Positions 11,001 to 25,332 are shown, numbered from the stretch's first letter. The stretch is DNA of 64,000 nt from Candidatus Regiella endosymbiont of Tuberolachnus salignus (GCF_964020115.1 NZ_OZ026542.1:1877436-1941435), one strand, 5' to 3'. Notes: generated from the letters alone by a model not told the origin. Translations and numbers: made by a program.

Positions 11001-11621
11001 ATGACTTATGTTGTCGCACTCACAGGTGGAATCGGTAGCGGAAAAAGCACTGTCGCTGAAGCGTTCGCCAATTTGGGAGTACCTTTAATCGATGCAGATG
11101 TCATTGCTCGTCAAGTAGTTCAGCTCGGCACAGATGCATTGAGTCAGATTGTAACACGTTATGGAAATAATATATTGCTTGCTGACGGTTCGCTAAATCG
11201 AGCGGTATTACGGCAAAAAATATTCAGTGAGCAACAAGAAAGAGCATGGTTAAATTCGCTATTGCATCCTCTTATCCAACAAGAAACCCAGCGCAGAATA
11301 ACAGCAACTAAAGAACCATATCTAATTTGGGTTATTCCTCTATTGATCGAAAATAACTTATTTTCTCAAGCCGACCGAGTTTTATTAGTCGATGTAGATA
11401 AAGGAATACAATTAACTAGGATAATATCCCGAGATAATATAACTCGTCAGCAAGCAAAACAAATTTTATCCGCACAAACCACACAAAAAGAACGGTTAGC
11501 TTGTGCTGATGATGTTATTAATAATAATGGCAATTTTGCAGAGCTTTCATCGATGGTTAGCACCCTACATCAGCAATATTTAGATTTTTTATTGTTACCA
11601 AATTTAACTAAAAAATTTTAA
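11001..11621 (+). CDS. coaE: Dephospho-CoA kinase
   Basis: 206 residues, the E. coli length. CoaE phosphorylates dephospho-CoA at the ribose 3' hydroxyl, the last step of coenzyme A synthesis. The P-loop GGIGSGKST is at residues 9-17; VPLIDADVIARQVV, LLHPLIQQETQ and DDVINNNG are conserved. I chose ATG 11001 because MTYVVALTGG matches the family start; the frame stays open further upstream (to 10890) but that reads through the htpG promoter. The usual partners zapD and yacG are missing. Confidence 0.94.
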   Translation: MTYVVALTGGIGSGKSTVAEAFANLGVPLIDADVIARQVVQLGTDALSQIVTRYGNNILLADGSLNRAVLRQKIFSEQQERAWLNSLLHPLIQQETQRRITATKEPYLIWVIPLLIENNLFSQADRVLLVDVDKGIQLTRIISRDNITRQQAKQILSAQTTQKERLACADDVINNNGNFAELSSMVSTLHQQYLDFLLLPNLTKKF

Positions 11622-11666
11622 ATTACATGAAAAAACGATTCTGCTTGCCAATATTATATAAAAAAA

Positions 11667-11688
11667 GGGCACAAATATTATTGTACCC
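11667..11688. terminator. Possible terminator between convergent coaE and tig
   Basis: GGGCACAA-loop-TTGTACCC is an 8 bp stem with one mismatch, preceded by a run of A (T on the minus strand). It sits between the two converging genes. Confidence 0.4.
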
Positions 11689-11755
11689 GGTAATAATGCT
11701 ATTTATCCTTTAAAATCTTAAAAATTAACATTAATCCACAACCATACGATAAACA

Positions 11756-13063
11756 CTACATAGTAGGTACTTGGCTCATTAATTCAGTAAAATTCATTTT
11801 TTTATCAATAACTTTTACTTTATCTAAAATATATTCTACTGCCTTCTCTTCTAAAATTGCGCTACGTATATTATTCAACAATTCTTCGTTATTATTATAA
11901 TAATCGATAACTTGCTGCGGGTTTTCATAAGCTGATGCAATTTCTGATAGTCGTTTATCCAACAGTACTTTATCAACTTTCAGATCATTTTTAGAAATTA
12001 TTTCTGCGAACAACAAACCAACAACTACGCGCTGCCTTGCTTTTTCTTCAAATAGCTTACGCGGTAGTCCTGACATTGATGTTTTATTATCACTAAAACG
12101 TCTGATGACTTGTCCATAGAGGGCATCAATTTCTTTCTCAACTAACGCTTTCGGAACATCAATTTCATGCGATTTTAGCAATTCTTCTATAAGCTTAGTT
12201 TTAATACTGTTACGTACCGTATTTTTCAGCTCACGTTCCATATTTTTACGTACTTCACCACGTAAATTAACTAAAGAACCATCAACTATACCAAGTTTTT
12301 TAATAAGCTCTTCAGTTAATTCTGGTAATTGTCGGACTTCTATTTTTTTCAAGACTATAGCAAAGCTGGCCAATTTACCGCGTAATTTTTCAACTTGGTA
12401 GTCCTCTGGAAAATTTGTCTCGATGACAAATTTATCTCCGATTTTATGATCTAAAATACCCTCTTCAAAACCGGGGATCATTTTATTTTCACCCATAACC
12501 AGAATAAAATCCGTCTCTGATCCTCCTTCAAATTCCACACCATCAATAGAACCAGCAAAATCAATGGTTACACGATGATCTTTAGCTTTTACCACATCGT
12601 TAGTTTCTTGCCAACTAGCTTGCTGTTTACGTAAGGTTTCCAGCATGGCGTCAACATCAGCATCATTTATTTCAACGATAGGCCTTTCTGCTTCAATATC
12701 TTGCAGATTTTTTAATTCGATATCCGGATAAACCTCAAATTCTACAGAGTAACTAAAATTTTCACCTTTTTTATATTCACCAGGAAAATAACTTGGAGGG
12801 CTAGCAAGATTAATATTCTCTTTTTCAATCGCATCAAAAAAATTACGCTCCATCATATCACCCAACACGTATTGAAGCACCTCAACACTGTAGTGACGTT
12901 TAACAATATCCATTGGTGCTTTACCTTTACGGAAACCGTCAATTCGAACATTCTGAGCTTTTTTAATGAGTCTATTTTTAACTGCGGTTTCAATAGGATC
13001 AGCAATAAGCGTAATAGTGGCACGGCGACCCAAACCCTGGGTGGTTTCAATAGAAACTTGCAT
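11756..13063 (-). CDS. tig: Trigger factor (ribosome-associated chaperone)
   Basis: 435 residues (E. coli 432). Trigger factor binds L23 at the exit tunnel through the N-terminal domain; the ribosome-binding signature FRKGKAP is at about residues 44-50. The central FKBP-type domain contains [17 protein letters not shown] and [13 protein letters not shown]. The C-terminal domain is helical. In enterics clpP, clpX and lon follow; here coaE lies downstream in convergent orientation, so the locus is rearranged. Confidence 0.95.
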   Translation of the reverse strand: MQVSIETTQGLGRRATITLIADPIETAVKNRLIKKAQNVRIDGFRKGKAPMDIVKRHYSVEVLQYVLGDMMERNFFDAIEKENINLASPPSYFPGEYKKGENFSYSVEFEVYPDIELKNLQDIEAERPIVEINDADVDAMLETLRKQQASWQETNDVVKAKDHRVTIDFAGSIDGVEFEGGSETDFILVMGENKMIPGFEEGILDHKIGDKFVIETNFPEDYQVEKLRGKLASFAIVLKKIEVRQLPELTEELIKKLGIVDGSLVNLRGEVRKNMERELKNTVRNSIKTKLIEELLKSHEIDVPKALVEKEIDALYGQVIRRFSDNKTSMSGLPRKLFEEKARQRVVVGLLFAEIISKNDLKVDKVLLDKRLSEIASAYENPQQVIDYYNNNEELLNNIRSAILEEKAVEYILDKVKVIDKKMNFTELMSQVPTM

Positions 13064-13126
13064 CTATGTTACCTCAAAAAAATATTATCATGCTCGGTCA
13101 ACTGTAGAATGCATAACAAAGCAGCA

Positions 13127-13252
13127 TATACCGTTCGCCTTTGAAGCCCCACCGCGTTGTTAGCTGCGGGTGCTCGCCAAATCACGTAGCATGTCTACGC
13201 TCATCGGTCTCTCGCCCTGGCCGCCTAGTGGCAACTTAAAGGCGAACGGTAA
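13127..13252 (+). repeat. ERIC-like repeat upstream of tig
   Basis: Left arm TATACCGTTCGCCTTTGAAG and right arm AACTTAAAGGCGAACGGTA. The C-to-G change in CCGTTCGCC is matched by GGCGAACGG on the right. The inner hairpin is GTAG..CTAC. The stretch from 13253 to 13621 beyond it shows no gene or clear signal. Confidence 0.75.
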
Positions 13253-13621
13253 TAATCATAGCTAACTTTGAAAATGTCTCCTAGAAACCAGGACAACCGT
13301 ATTACAAATACTGAGTGCCCCAAATATCACAAGTATCCCGAAACCATTCTGGAAAAATGAGAGGCAGCATTATAGCGAAGCATAGGATATGAGTCGAGGG
13401 AAGTAAGGTATTTGCTCATGATCGCCCCATAAAATTCCGGCTGACGAAAGCGATGCGAAGAGATTTTTATTTATATTTGAGGAGGGTTTTAAGAAATTAA
13501 AAAATCCGTGAATAAAACGGTTTTACAGTACAGTAACTTATACCCACGACGAATTTTACTCATAATTGAAAAACACCGTGTTTCATCTGAACTACCGCAC
13601 CACCGATTTTTTGATTTTCGA

Positions 13622-13652
13622 GAAAAAGGCCTCTGGCATTGAACAAGAGGCT
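13622..13652 (-). terminator. Terminator of the rRNA operon
   Basis: On the minus strand GCCTCT, an 11-base loop and AGAGGC, followed by CTTTTTCT. It begins about 14 bases after the 5S 3' end. Confidence 0.7.
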
Positions 13653-13664
13653 TGTGGTATTGGG

Positions 13665-13783
13665 TGCCTGGCGGTGACCGACTCTCACATGGGGAGACCC
13701 CACACTACCATAGGCGCAACGGTGTTTCACTGCTGAGTTCGGAATGGGCTCAGGTGGTGCCACCGCGCTATAGCCGCCAGGCA
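13665..13783 (-). rRNA. rrf: 5S ribosomal RNA
   Basis: About 119 bases beginning TGCCTGGCGGC and ending CGCCAGGCA on the minus strand, with CCGAACTCAG, GTGAAAC and GTGTGGGGTCTCCCCATG as in enteric 5S. The terminal helix pairs. Last gene of the rRNA operon. Confidence 0.96.
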
Positions 13784-13852
13784 AATTCTGTATGCTGCGT
13801 ACACAGCTAATCTGTTAACAAGCGCGTAAACCAAAACACTTTCGGTGTTGTG

Positions 13853-16762
<2,910 letters not shown>

Positions 16763-16825
16763 TCACAACCCGAAAGTGTCTTACTAATAAACACTTCTCG
16801 CTGTTCATTACTCGCTTGTTCCAGA

Positions 16826-16838
16826 TTGTTAAAGAGCA
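16826..16838 (-). promoter_or_regulatory. boxA antitermination site in the 16S-23S spacer
   Basis: TGCTCTTTAACAA on the minus strand, the NusB/S10-binding boxA motif, between tRNA-Ala and 23S. The leader copy is at 18921-18933. Confidence 0.75.
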
Positions 16839-16874
16839 TTTTAATACATTAGAATAAATTTTGACCACTTCACA

Positions 16875-16950
16875 TGGTGGAGCTAAGCGGGATCGAACCG
16901 CTGACCTCCTGCGTGCAAGGCAGGCGCTCTCCCAGCTGAGCTATAGCCCC
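16875..16950 (-). tRNA. tRNA-Ala (anticodon UGC)
   Basis: 76 bases including encoded CCA. Acceptor GGGGCTA, anticodon loop CTTGCAC, T-arm GGTTCGATCC, nearly identical to E. coli tRNA-Ala(UGC). Located in the 16S-23S spacer. Confidence 0.96.
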
Positions 16951-17037
16951 ATAGGCAAAAATTAACTTGACCCATCGTCACAGCACGCCCTGGTAGAATC
17001 ACCTCACAAAGCAGTTCTTCGTCCTATCGTGCCGCGT

Positions 17038-17114
<77 letters not shown>

Positions 17115-17216
17115 AACAAGGTTCGATTGCTAAACCTAACCCGCTTTCTTATTAAAATTGCTCGCTACTTTCATCAGACAATCTGTGTGAGCACTCAGCG
17201 TAGCCGCCATCTTTGG

Positions 17217-18759
<1,543 letters not shown>

Positions 18760-18920
18760 ATTACTTTTTTAACAACTTCATAGACCCTGCTTTCTATTAT
18801 GTTTCCATAAAAAAAACAAATTCCAATCCGCTGTCAGCTTTTATACTGCTTTTACTGCCCTCAATATTACAGAGCAGCACAACAGCGCACTCGCCAGTGC
18901 CCACACAGATTGTCTGATAA

Positions 18921-18933
18921 ATTGTTAAAGAGC
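18921..18933 (-). promoter_or_regulatory. boxA in the rRNA leader
   Basis: GCTCTTTAACAAT on the minus strand, followed by TTATCAGACAATCTGTGTG as in enteric rrn leaders. Confidence 0.8.
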
Positions 18934-18963
18934 TTCTCGTCTAGCCTTACAACGAGAGGGCGC

Positions 18964-18991
18964 ATTCTACCCTTTCTTCTCACAGAGTCAA
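18964..18991 (-). promoter_or_regulatory. rRNA promoter P2
   Basis: TTGACT, 16 bases, TAGAAT, then a GC-rich discriminator GCGCC, typical of stringently controlled rrn promoters. Confidence 0.8.
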
Positions 18992-19031
18992 GGCCTTCTT
19001 TTACTAAGCTCCCCTTCTTCTGTGGGGTCGC

Positions 19032-19082
19032 ATTATAGCCCCTTTATTAACGCCCGCAACCTTTAATTTAAGAAAAAAAATT
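19032..19082 (-). promoter_or_regulatory. rRNA promoter P1 with UP element
   Basis: TTGCGG (19054-19059), 16 bases, TATAAT (19032-19037), followed by GCGACCCC as discriminator. An AT tract (19060-19082) directly upstream is the expected UP element for the alpha C-terminal domain. It starts only about 30 bases after the yafD stop codon. Confidence 0.8.
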
Positions 19083-19112
19083 AGATGTCTATTTATCGTT
19101 CAAAAGATTTCA

Positions 19113-19895
19113 TTATAGTAAAAAATCAACACGTAGAGGATTATGATCCGAAGCGCGTGTTACTAATACAGATGCTTCGGCCACATACAAATCACGGAAA
19201 AAAATAAAGTCCAGTGGAAACCCAAATACTCGACTACGATTATCAATAAAAAATTCTACCTCTTGTAATTCCATGCTTCGGGTAAATAAACGTAAAGCAT
19301 TCACCCGCTGACGATTCCAAGCATTGAAATCTCCTGCGAGTATTAGTGGCCCACGATGCAACGCAATTTTTGCGCCGATCGAGCTAAATTGTTTACTGTA
19401 AACATTCACCCCTACACTGAAATTTACCGCATGGATATTAACCACCATCAGTGATCGTCCATCCTGAATGGGATAAACTGTAACTAAAGCTGATTTGGAC
19501 AAACGTAACAATGGCTCTCGTTCACGCAGCGGGCAACAATAAATAGGATGAGCAGCAGCTAACGTCATTACGCCAGAAGGATGATGAGGCAAAGTAAAAG
19601 CAGGCACTTGATCTGTTGTCAAATAGTGAGAGGTAGCAAAGCGCACCATTTCAGGCGTCGTTCGCGCTTCTTGCAACAACATCAATTGAGAATCTTTACC
19701 AAATTTCTTTAGTACAGCCAACCAGCTGACCCGCTGTTGCTTAAAAATATTCCACACCACAACCCGTAAAAATTTTGATGCTTGTAACGGCGCACACAAA
19801 GGCAAGCCCTGCCTGGGAAAATAGGCAGAGCTTGAAAAGATCTGTTCAACTGGTTTACCAGCCACATATCGCATTGCATGTGTTCGTTTCGGCAC
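19113..19895 (-). CDS. yafD: Endonuclease/exonuclease/phosphatase family protein YafD
   Basis: 260 residues matching E. coli YafD (UPF0294). The fold is that of DNase I-like metal-dependent phosphoesterases: [38 protein letters not shown] and ASDHNPL carry the conserved Asn, Glu, His and Asp positions. The exact substrate is not established; in pathogenic E. coli it is reported to affect envelope stress survival. It lies between mltD and the rRNA operon as in E. coli, where yafE also occurs (absent here). Confidence 0.92.
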   Translation of the reverse strand: MPKRTHAMRYVAGKPVEQIFSSSAYFPRQGLPLCAPLQASKFLRVVVWNIFKQQRVSWLAVLKKFGKDSQLMLLQEARTTPEMVRFATSHYLTTDQVPAFTLPHHPSGVMTLAAAHPIYCCPLREREPLLRLSKSALVTVYPIQDGRSLMVVNIHAVNFSVGVNVYSKQFSSIGAKIALHRGPLILAGDFNAWNRQRVNALRLFTRSMELQEVEFFIDNRSRVFGFPLDFIFFRDLYVAEASVLVTRASDHNPLRVDFLL

Positions 19896-19928
19896 GCTAA
19901 TTGTCTATTCCATCGCTCATATCTATTC

Positions 19929-20059
19929 TATACCCTTCGCCTTTCAAGTTAAGACGGCGTTGGCAACGATCACTTATCCTCCTCTGTCATGTACTATTTG
20001 TACACTCCTGGGATTCGATTGATGGCCTCCTTGCCGTAACTCGAAATTCATTGGGTATA
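19929..20059 (+). repeat. ERIC-like repeat at the truncated end of mltD
   Basis: Begins TATACCCTTCGCCTTTCAAG and ends with the alternative end CTCGAAATTCATTGGGTATA. Its right end is 10 bases from the mltD stop codon. Confidence 0.78.
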
Positions 20060-20069
20060 TTATCTTCTC

Positions 20070-21266
20070 CTACCTGCCTGTTTTTAAAGTTTGGCCAACT
20101 TTCAAAAAATCTGACGTAGTTAAGTTATTCCAATTTTGCAAATCATATGGATCGATATTAAAACGCTTGGCTATCGTAGATAAAGTGTCCCCTTGGCGTA
20201 CTTTATATTGTAAAACTGACTCTGCATTAGGATTATTTTTCACCAATCGCGCAGGCTGAGGCACCATAAATTTAGCCTCGGCGAGTGAATTTTTAAAATG
20301 CCTAGCATTATCCTCAGGCAGCACGATGTAATGAGGGCCGTTAGGCGCTGTTACATCTAATTTATAGCCAGCATTATAAAATTTCAACTGAGCTAACGAC
20401 AAACCAGACATCTCAGCAACTCGACTGAGTTTCATCTGGCGCCCAATATCCACACGGGCTAACCCATGTCTTTTATCGGTATTAGGTAATTTAAAGTTAT
20501 GCTGTTTGTGATTTTTGATAATATGACTCAAAGCGAGCATTTTTGGCACGTAAATAGAGGTTTCACGTGGCAAAGATAATTCCCAAAAATTCGTTGATTT
20601 ACCTTGTCGTCTATTAGCGCTTATCGCTTTATTAACTCGCCCTGCACCACTATTGTACGCCGCGAGCGTCAACAACCAATCACCATCAAACCTGCGATTT
20701 AAATTCTCCATTAAGTCAAGCGCTGCTTTAGTAGACGCCACAATATCCAGGCGACCGTCATACCATCGATTTTGTTTTAAGCCATAATGCAAGCCAGTAC
20801 TAGGCACGAACTGCCACAACCCGGCGGCACCGGCTCCAGAAGTTGCACTGGGGTCAAAAGCACTCTCCACTATGGGTATCAGTATCAATTCCATCGGCAT
20901 CTCACGTCTTTGGATCTCAGATACAATCAGGTACATGTACGGGTTAGCTCGTGCTATAACATGGTGGAGATCACTCTTATTTTTTAAATATTTTATTTTT
21001 TGTTCACGGATCAGGCTGTTATCCTGAAACTTCATCTTCAGCTCGCTACTAACAAAGTGCCACAGATTGGGTTGCGAGAGGCTATCTTTACCTTTCGTTA
21101 ACCGTCCCAATTTCTCTTGATTGCTATCTATGTATTTTCTTGCTTCGTTTTCTACACTTGCCGAAGACAAACTCTGTGCATGCTGTATGGGGAGCTGTGT
21201 ACCTAATTTTGATGTTTGACAGCCCACCAGCAAGACCGAGGCGAGAAATATCGCTTTAGTCTTCAT
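20070..21266 (-). CDS. mltD: Membrane-bound lytic murein transglycosylase D, lacking one LysM domain
   Basis: A lipoprotein with signal peptide and lipobox LLVGC (Cys16) that cleaves peptidoglycan glycan strands. The SLT catalytic domain shows the glutamate in PIVESAFDPSATSG, LWQFVPSTG and LLTLAAYNSGAGRV. One LysM domain (YKVRQGDTLSTIAKRFNI..QNWNNL) is at the C-terminus. E. coli MltD is 452 residues with two LysM domains; this one is 398 and ends right after the first, next to an ERIC-like repeat. Catalysis should be retained with weaker wall binding; that is inference. gloB is divergent upstream neighbour order as in E. coli (mltD-gloB both minus). Confidence 0.92.
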   Translation of the reverse strand: MKTKAIFLASVLLVGCQTSKLGTQLPIQHAQSLSSASVENEARKYIDSNQEKLGRLTKGKDSLSQPNLWHFVSSELKMKFQDNSLIREQKIKYLKNKSDLHHVIARANPYMYLIVSEIQRREMPMELILIPIVESAFDPSATSGAGAAGLWQFVPSTGLHYGLKQNRWYDGRLDIVASTKAALDLMENLNRRFDGDWLLTLAAYNSGAGRVNKAISANRRQGKSTNFWELSLPRETSIYVPKMLALSHIIKNHKQHNFKLPNTDKRHGLARVDIGRQMKLSRVAEMSGLSLAQLKFYNAGYKLDVTAPNGPHYIVLPEDNARHFKNSLAEAKFMVPQPARLVKNNPNAESVLQYKVRQGDTLSTIAKRFNIDPYDLQNWNNLTTSDFLKVGQTLKTGR

Positions 21267-21353
21267 CTATTATATATCTCTGTTACTCTCATCTTTCCTG
21301 GTTAAAAGATGAGCGATAATACTTTGATCTGACAAATAAAACAACTAAAAGCT

Positions 21354-22109
21354 TTAAAAACGATCTTTCATCATCCGTAAAGCAGAGAAAACTAAAGAAA
21401 GAGAAGTTAAGGATTTTCCCCCCAGAACTCTTTTTTGTAGCTCAATCTCATCACAACGTAAAAAAATATTGATCTCACGTTCCCATTGCAAAGTTGTCGG
21501 TAGGCTAGGTTGTTTTTCTGCCCGTAATTGCATTACTTTTTTTTGATAGGCTTCAATTTTTTTATCTTCCGCTAAAATTGAACGAGCAAAGGCTAAATTG
21601 GAGAGCGTATATTCGTGGCCACCACAAATTAAGGTATCGTCAGGCAATTGCATAATTTTTTGCAATGATCTATACATTTGATCGCCGGTACCTTCAAATA
21701 ACCGGCCACAACCGGCAGAAAATAGCGTGTCTCCACAAAAAAGATAAGGCGCATTGTAGTATGCAATATGACCCAATGTATGCCCCGGAACAGCGATAAC
21801 CGAAAAATTTTGACGACCAATAATCAAATCATCGCCCTCTTCTATTAGCTTGGTTGCACCTTTTTTTTCTGTTTCTTGCGGCCCGTAAACAGGTATCTGT
21901 GGAAAATGTTTTAGCAATTCAGGAACACCATCGAGATGATCCTGATGATGATGAGTTAATAAAATGGCATCCACAATGAGATGTCGTTTATTTAAGATGG
22001 CTAAAACGGGAGACGCTTCTCCAGGATCGACAATAATGCAATGATCTTGTTCGTCTATTAATAACCAAATGTAATTATCTTGTAATGCTGGAATACTGAT
22101 CAGATTCAT
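21354..22109 (-). CDS. gloB: Hydroxyacylglutathione hydrolase (glyoxalase II)
   Basis: 251 residues, as in E. coli. It hydrolyses S-D-lactoylglutathione to D-lactate and glutathione. The metallo-beta-lactamase motif THHHQDH is at residues 52-58, with [21 protein letters not shown] and GGHEYTLSN as the remaining metal ligands and substrate residues. I chose ATG 22109 ([13 protein letters not shown] matches the family) over 22130, supported by an AGGT upstream. Divergent from yafS as in E. coli. Confidence 0.95.
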   Translation of the reverse strand: MNLISIPALQDNYIWLLIDEQDHCIIVDPGEASPVLAILNKRHLIVDAILLTHHHQDHLDGVPELLKHFPQIPVYGPQETEKKGATKLIEEGDDLIIGRQNFSVIAVPGHTLGHIAYYNAPYLFCGDTLFSAGCGRLFEGTGDQMYRSLQKIMQLPDDTLICGGHEYTLSNLAFARSILAEDKKIEAYQKKVMQLRAEKQPSLPTTLQWEREINIFLRCDEIELQKRVLGGKSLTSLSLVFSALRMMKDRF

Positions 22110-22152
22110 CCGATACCTATGCTCAACCATTCAAATATGAAGATAATAAAAC

Positions 22153-22866
22153 ATGAAACCTGCGCAATTATACCTGAAGACTCATGCGCCCACATCTTGG
22201 AGCGAACTCCCTTGGGGAGAGTATTATCGGGCTGCTATTGAAGAGGCAATGCAGCCCTGGTGGTCAAAATTTTTTGGTTTTCATTTACTCAAGATAGGTC
22301 ATCTCAGTGCTGAAATCGCCAGTGATCAGTGTAGCATCAGTCACCAAGTGAGTGCTGTTGAACAAGGTTACAATACACAAGTGCTCGCTAGCCCTTATCA
22401 ACTCCCTTTTGCCGAAAAATCAGTGGATGTTTGTCTACTTTTACATACTTTAGCCTACGGGACGGATCCTCATCGTATTTTACGTGAAGTTGATCGAATA
22501 TTAACCGACGACGGCTGGTTAGTCACCACTCACTTCAATCCGCTAAGTTTATTAGGAGTGGGAAAATTATTACCGCTATTACGCCATCGTGAACCTTATG
22601 TCAGCAGAATGTTTACCCGAATACGTATACTTGATTGGCTTAATTTGCTCAATTACCAGGTGATGCATCAATCTCATTTTCACGTATTACCCTGGCATAA
22701 GAGAGGCGGCGGAAGTGCTATGAATACTCATCTTACCGCGCTGGGTTGTATTAGCCTGACCATTGCACGTAAACGTACGTTGCCATTAACGTTGATGCCA
22801 ATCAAATTTGCCACAAGAAAGCCTTGCTTTAACCGTGCCCTGGGTGTGACCAAAAACTATAGCTGA
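22153..22866 (+). CDS. yafS: SAM-dependent methyltransferase YafS
   Basis: 237 residues matching E. coli YafS. Class I methyltransferase fold: SPYQLPFAEKSVDVCLLLHTL and ILREVDRILTDDGWLV are the SAM-binding and post-motif regions. FHLLKIGHLSAEI and the HVLPWHKRGGG segment are conserved within the YafS family. The methylated substrate is unknown. Located between gloB and rnhA as in E. coli. Confidence 0.9.
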   Translation: MKPAQLYLKTHAPTSWSELPWGEYYRAAIEEAMQPWWSKFFGFHLLKIGHLSAEIASDQCSISHQVSAVEQGYNTQVLASPYQLPFAEKSVDVCLLLHTLAYGTDPHRILREVDRILTDDGWLVTTHFNPLSLLGVGKLLPLLRHREPYVSRMFTRIRILDWLNLLNYQVMHQSHFHVLPWHKRGGGSAMNTHLTALGCISLTIARKRTLPLTLMPIKFATRKPCFNRALGVTKNYS

Positions 22867-22894
22867 ATCAGCCCAATTTAATTCAGCTTATATC
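22857..22894. repeat. Imperfect palindrome at the yafS 3' end
   Basis: TATAGCTGAATCAG..AATTTAATTCAGCTTATA overlaps the yafS stop codon. It resembles the end-only form of the family-3 MITE and could also serve as a terminator between convergent yafS and rnhA. Confidence 0.45.
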
Positions 22895-22895
22895 G

Positions 22896-23381
22896 TCAGG
22901 TGCCTTGATCTGACAGGGATGAAGCTTCATAACCGATGTCTTTTTGACTTGGGTTGTTGGCAGCTGTTCGTGCTAATTGATCACAGCGTTCGTTTTCAAG
23001 ATGACCTGCATGACCTTTCACCCATAACCAGGTCACTTGATGGTTTTGGATCACGCCATCTAAACGCTGCCATAAATCGGCATTTTTTACCGGCGTGCGT
23101 TGAGTGGTTTTCCAGCCACGTTTTTTCCAGTTATGGATCCATTCGCTAATCCCTTGACGAACATATTGACTGTCACTACTGAGCCTGACTTGACAAGGTG
23201 ATGTCAGCGCTTCGAGCGCAATAATCGCCGCCATAAGTTCCATACGGTTATTTGTGGTTAAATAATAGCCATCACTGAGGATTTTTTCATGCTGTTTATA
23301 GCGTAAAATAGCGCCATATCCTCCCGGTCCGGGATTACCCAAACATGAACCATCAGTGAAAATTTCTACCTGTTTATGCAT
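22896..23381 (-). CDS. rnhA: Ribonuclease HI
   Basis: 161 residues (E. coli 155). It degrades RNA in RNA-DNA hybrids. The four catalytic acidic residues are in place: Asp10 (FTDGSC), Glu48 (NRMELMAA), Asp70 (LSSDSQYV) and the Asp near 134 (NERCDQLA); the His of KGHAGH is also present. ATG 23381 gives the canonical start; the open frame upstream only reads antisense to dnaQ. Divergent from dnaQ with about 48 bases between starts, as in E. coli. Confidence 0.96.
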   Translation of the reverse strand: MHKQVEIFTDGSCLGNPGPGGYGAILRYKQHEKILSDGYYLTTNNRMELMAAIIALEALTSPCQVRLSSDSQYVRQGISEWIHNWKKRGWKTTQRTPVKNADLWQRLDGVIQNHQVTWLWVKGHAGHLENERCDQLARTAANNPSQKDIGYEASSLSDQGT

Positions 23382-23429
23382 TCTGATAGACTCTTCATTA
23401 AAATCCCAATTCTGACATAAGCGAACACA

Positions 23430-24185
23430 ATGAACACGGCAACAAGACGACAAATTGTTTTGGATACTGAAACCACAGGGCTCAATAAGGTAGGAGCGCA
23501 TTATCAAGGCCACCGGGTTATTGAAATCGGGGCGGTTGAGATGGTGAATCGGCGTTTAACCGGTAATCATTTTCATGTCTATTTGAAACCTGATCGATTA
23601 GTCGATCCCGAAGCCTATGCTATTCATGGTATTAGTGACGAATTTTTAGCAGATAAACCCACCTTTGCCGATACAGCCAAAAGGTTCCTCGATTTTATTC
23701 GTGGAGCGGATTTAATCATCCATAATGCCGCCTTTGATATTGGCTTTTTAGATTATGAATTTCGTTTACTAGAGCAGAATAGCGCTAAGATTGAAACCTT
23801 TTGCACGATCACCGATAGTTTATTGTTGGCGCGACAGTTGTTCCCCGGTAAACGTAATAATTTAAATGCGTTATGTGATCGTTATCATATCGATAACAGT
23901 AAACGGACGTTGCACGGCGCGTTACTCGATGCCGAGATTTTAGCGGAAGTTTATCTGGCAATGACAGGGGGGCAAACTTCGCTCTCTTTTTCGATGGAAA
24001 CCGATCAGCAGCAGCAAAATAATAAAGAAGAAATTAAACCCATTGAGCGCCCGACCTCAGCGTTAAAAATTATTTATGCCAGTGCCGATGAATTAGCAGC
24101 GCACAAGGCACTGCTAGAGGGGATGGTGAAAAAGGGGAAATGCTTGTGGCGAGATTCATCTTGCAATTCTAACCTGCTGATATGA
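23430..24185 (+). CDS. dnaQ: DNA polymerase III epsilon subunit (proofreading exonuclease)
   Basis: 251 residues (E. coli 243). DEDDh exonuclease: Asp12 and Glu14 (VLDTETTG), [13 protein letters not shown], and [12 protein letters not shown] supply the catalytic residues. The C-terminal alpha-binding segment is present. The protein ends [13 protein letters not shown] where E. coli ends LWRA, so about ten extra residues come from the sequence that is duplicated at 25149. tRNA-Asp (aspV), next in E. coli, is absent. Confidence 0.95.
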   Translation: MNTATRRQIVLDTETTGLNKVGAHYQGHRVIEIGAVEMVNRRLTGNHFHVYLKPDRLVDPEAYAIHGISDEFLADKPTFADTAKRFLDFIRGADLIIHNAAFDIGFLDYEFRLLEQNSAKIETFCTITDSLLLARQLFPGKRNNLNALCDRYHIDNSKRTLHGALLDAEILAEVYLAMTGGQTSLSFSMETDQQQQNNKEEIKPIERPTSALKIIYASADELAAHKALLEGMVKKGKCLWRDSSCNSNLLI

Positions 24186-24323
24186 TAAAAAAAGCCACTA
24201 GCCAAAAATGATCTGATAAATGGCGGGTGATTATCTAACTGAGAAGATTTGCTTCATGATATTTTTTAATCTCCAAGCTATTTACACCGCCATCAATTTT
24301 TTCTAGTTTAAAATGATGATCCT
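24140..24323 (+). repeat. Direct repeat, copy 1 (dnaQ tail)
   Basis: About 184 bases from the last codons of dnaQ through the 3' end of the accessory gene at 24303. It is repeated at 25149-25332 with only four mismatches and no gap (offset 1009). Weaker similarity (TCCTnGGAAGAG) continues about 20 bases further. Confidence 0.9.
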
Positions 24324-25046
24324 TTTTCTCCTGGGAAGAGAATATATCTCTCCATTTTGTAGATACTTCAATTCAAGATTAGCTGGTTTAGGTGGCTTTG
24401 TAGGATACTGACTGATCAGCATAGGCGATACGCTTTGGAGCCGTCTACGACCAGCTGGTGTAAGTGGTACGAAAGACCCAAAAACAGTTCGTGGTAGTAG
24501 CACCGGCGGCTCTTTTTTCTCTACAGGAGGCTGACTGGCCGCACTCGATACTTGTTTGAGCCGTTTACGACCAGCTTGAATATCATCTTGTGTAACTCGA
24601 AGAATAGTTCGCGACAGTGGCACCGGCTTCTGTGTAGCATTCTTAATATCATCTAAGTTCTGTTGATGTTTATTATATCTAATTATATAACTTATCGCTT
24701 TCATTTCATGTTCATTCTTAGCTAGAATAATTGCATTTCCTCCATTTAGATTGACTAATTTTTCTAGTCTATCTAGACCATTGCGATCAATTTTATTTCT
24801 ACTTATCAATTCCTCCCATTGACTTTTCATCTCACTCATTATTTTATTGCTATTTTTTTCCTCTCTTTTTAATCCATCAATATTTTTATTTTTCTTATTT
24901 AAGAGATAATTTTTTTTTAATGCTTGACTACTATTGCTTGTGTTTTCTATATTTTCTAATGCGTTTAGTTTTGCAGAAATTTTTTTATTTTCTTTCAAAA
25001 GCGCAGCCGTTCTCTGTACACCACTTCTACAGGATAATATGTTCAT
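24303..25046 (-). CDS. Unrecognised coiled-coil, proline-rich accessory protein 1
   Basis: 247 residues with no family I recognise. The first 150 residues are Lys/Asn/Glu-rich and look helical or coiled-coil. Then come two copies of a module of about 38 residues: PVPLSRTILRV..AGRKRLKQVSSA and PVLLPRTVFGS..AGRRRLQSVSPM. The end has PTKPPKPANLELKYL and a basic tail RRKRIIILN. Start ATG 25046 is preceded by GAGAG; the frame is open to 25214, but that part runs into the duplicated dnaQ tail. Base composition is strongly AT-rich compared with dnaQ. Proline motifs of the PxxPKP kind are known SH3 ligands, so an effector acting in host cells is possible, but this is inference. Confidence 0.7.
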   Translation of the reverse strand: MNILSCRSGVQRTAALLKENKKISAKLNALENIENTSNSSQALKKNYLLNKKNKNIDGLKREEKNSNKIMSEMKSQWEELISRNKIDRNGLDRLEKLVNLNGGNAIILAKNEHEMKAISYIIRYNKHQQNLDDIKNATQKPVPLSRTILRVTQDDIQAGRKRLKQVSSAASQPPVEKKEPPVLLPRTVFGSFVPLTPAGRRRLQSVSPMLISQYPTKPPKPANLELKYLQNGEIYSLPRRKRIIILN

Positions 25047-25148
25047 AATGTAATCTCTCATATAGAATGTTATTGAAGTAATTATAAATACTATTTTTAA
25101 CATCCATTTTAACTTTATAATTACTGCTATATTAGGTTTATTTATTAT

Positions 25149-25332
25149 ATGCTTGTGGCAAAATTCATCTTGCAATTCTAACCTACTGATATGATAAAAA
25201 AAGCCACTAGCCAAAAATGATCTGATAAATGGCGGGTGATTATCTAACTGAGAAGATTTGCTTCATGATATTTTTTAATCTCCAAGCTATTTACACCGCC
25301 ATCAATTTTTTCTAGTTTAAAATTATGATCCT
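25149..25332 (+). repeat. Direct repeat, copy 2
   Basis: Second copy of the 24140-24323 segment. It contains an orphan copy of the last dnaQ codons ([14 protein letters not shown]) and a frameshifted trace of the 3' end of accessory gene 1 (about 25312-25345). It separates the two accessory genes. Confidence 0.9.

Noticed and set aside
23382-23513. Longer rnhA frame beginning inside dnaQ
   Set aside because: The additional part is antisense to the dnaQ start; RNase HI begins at 23381 by family alignment.
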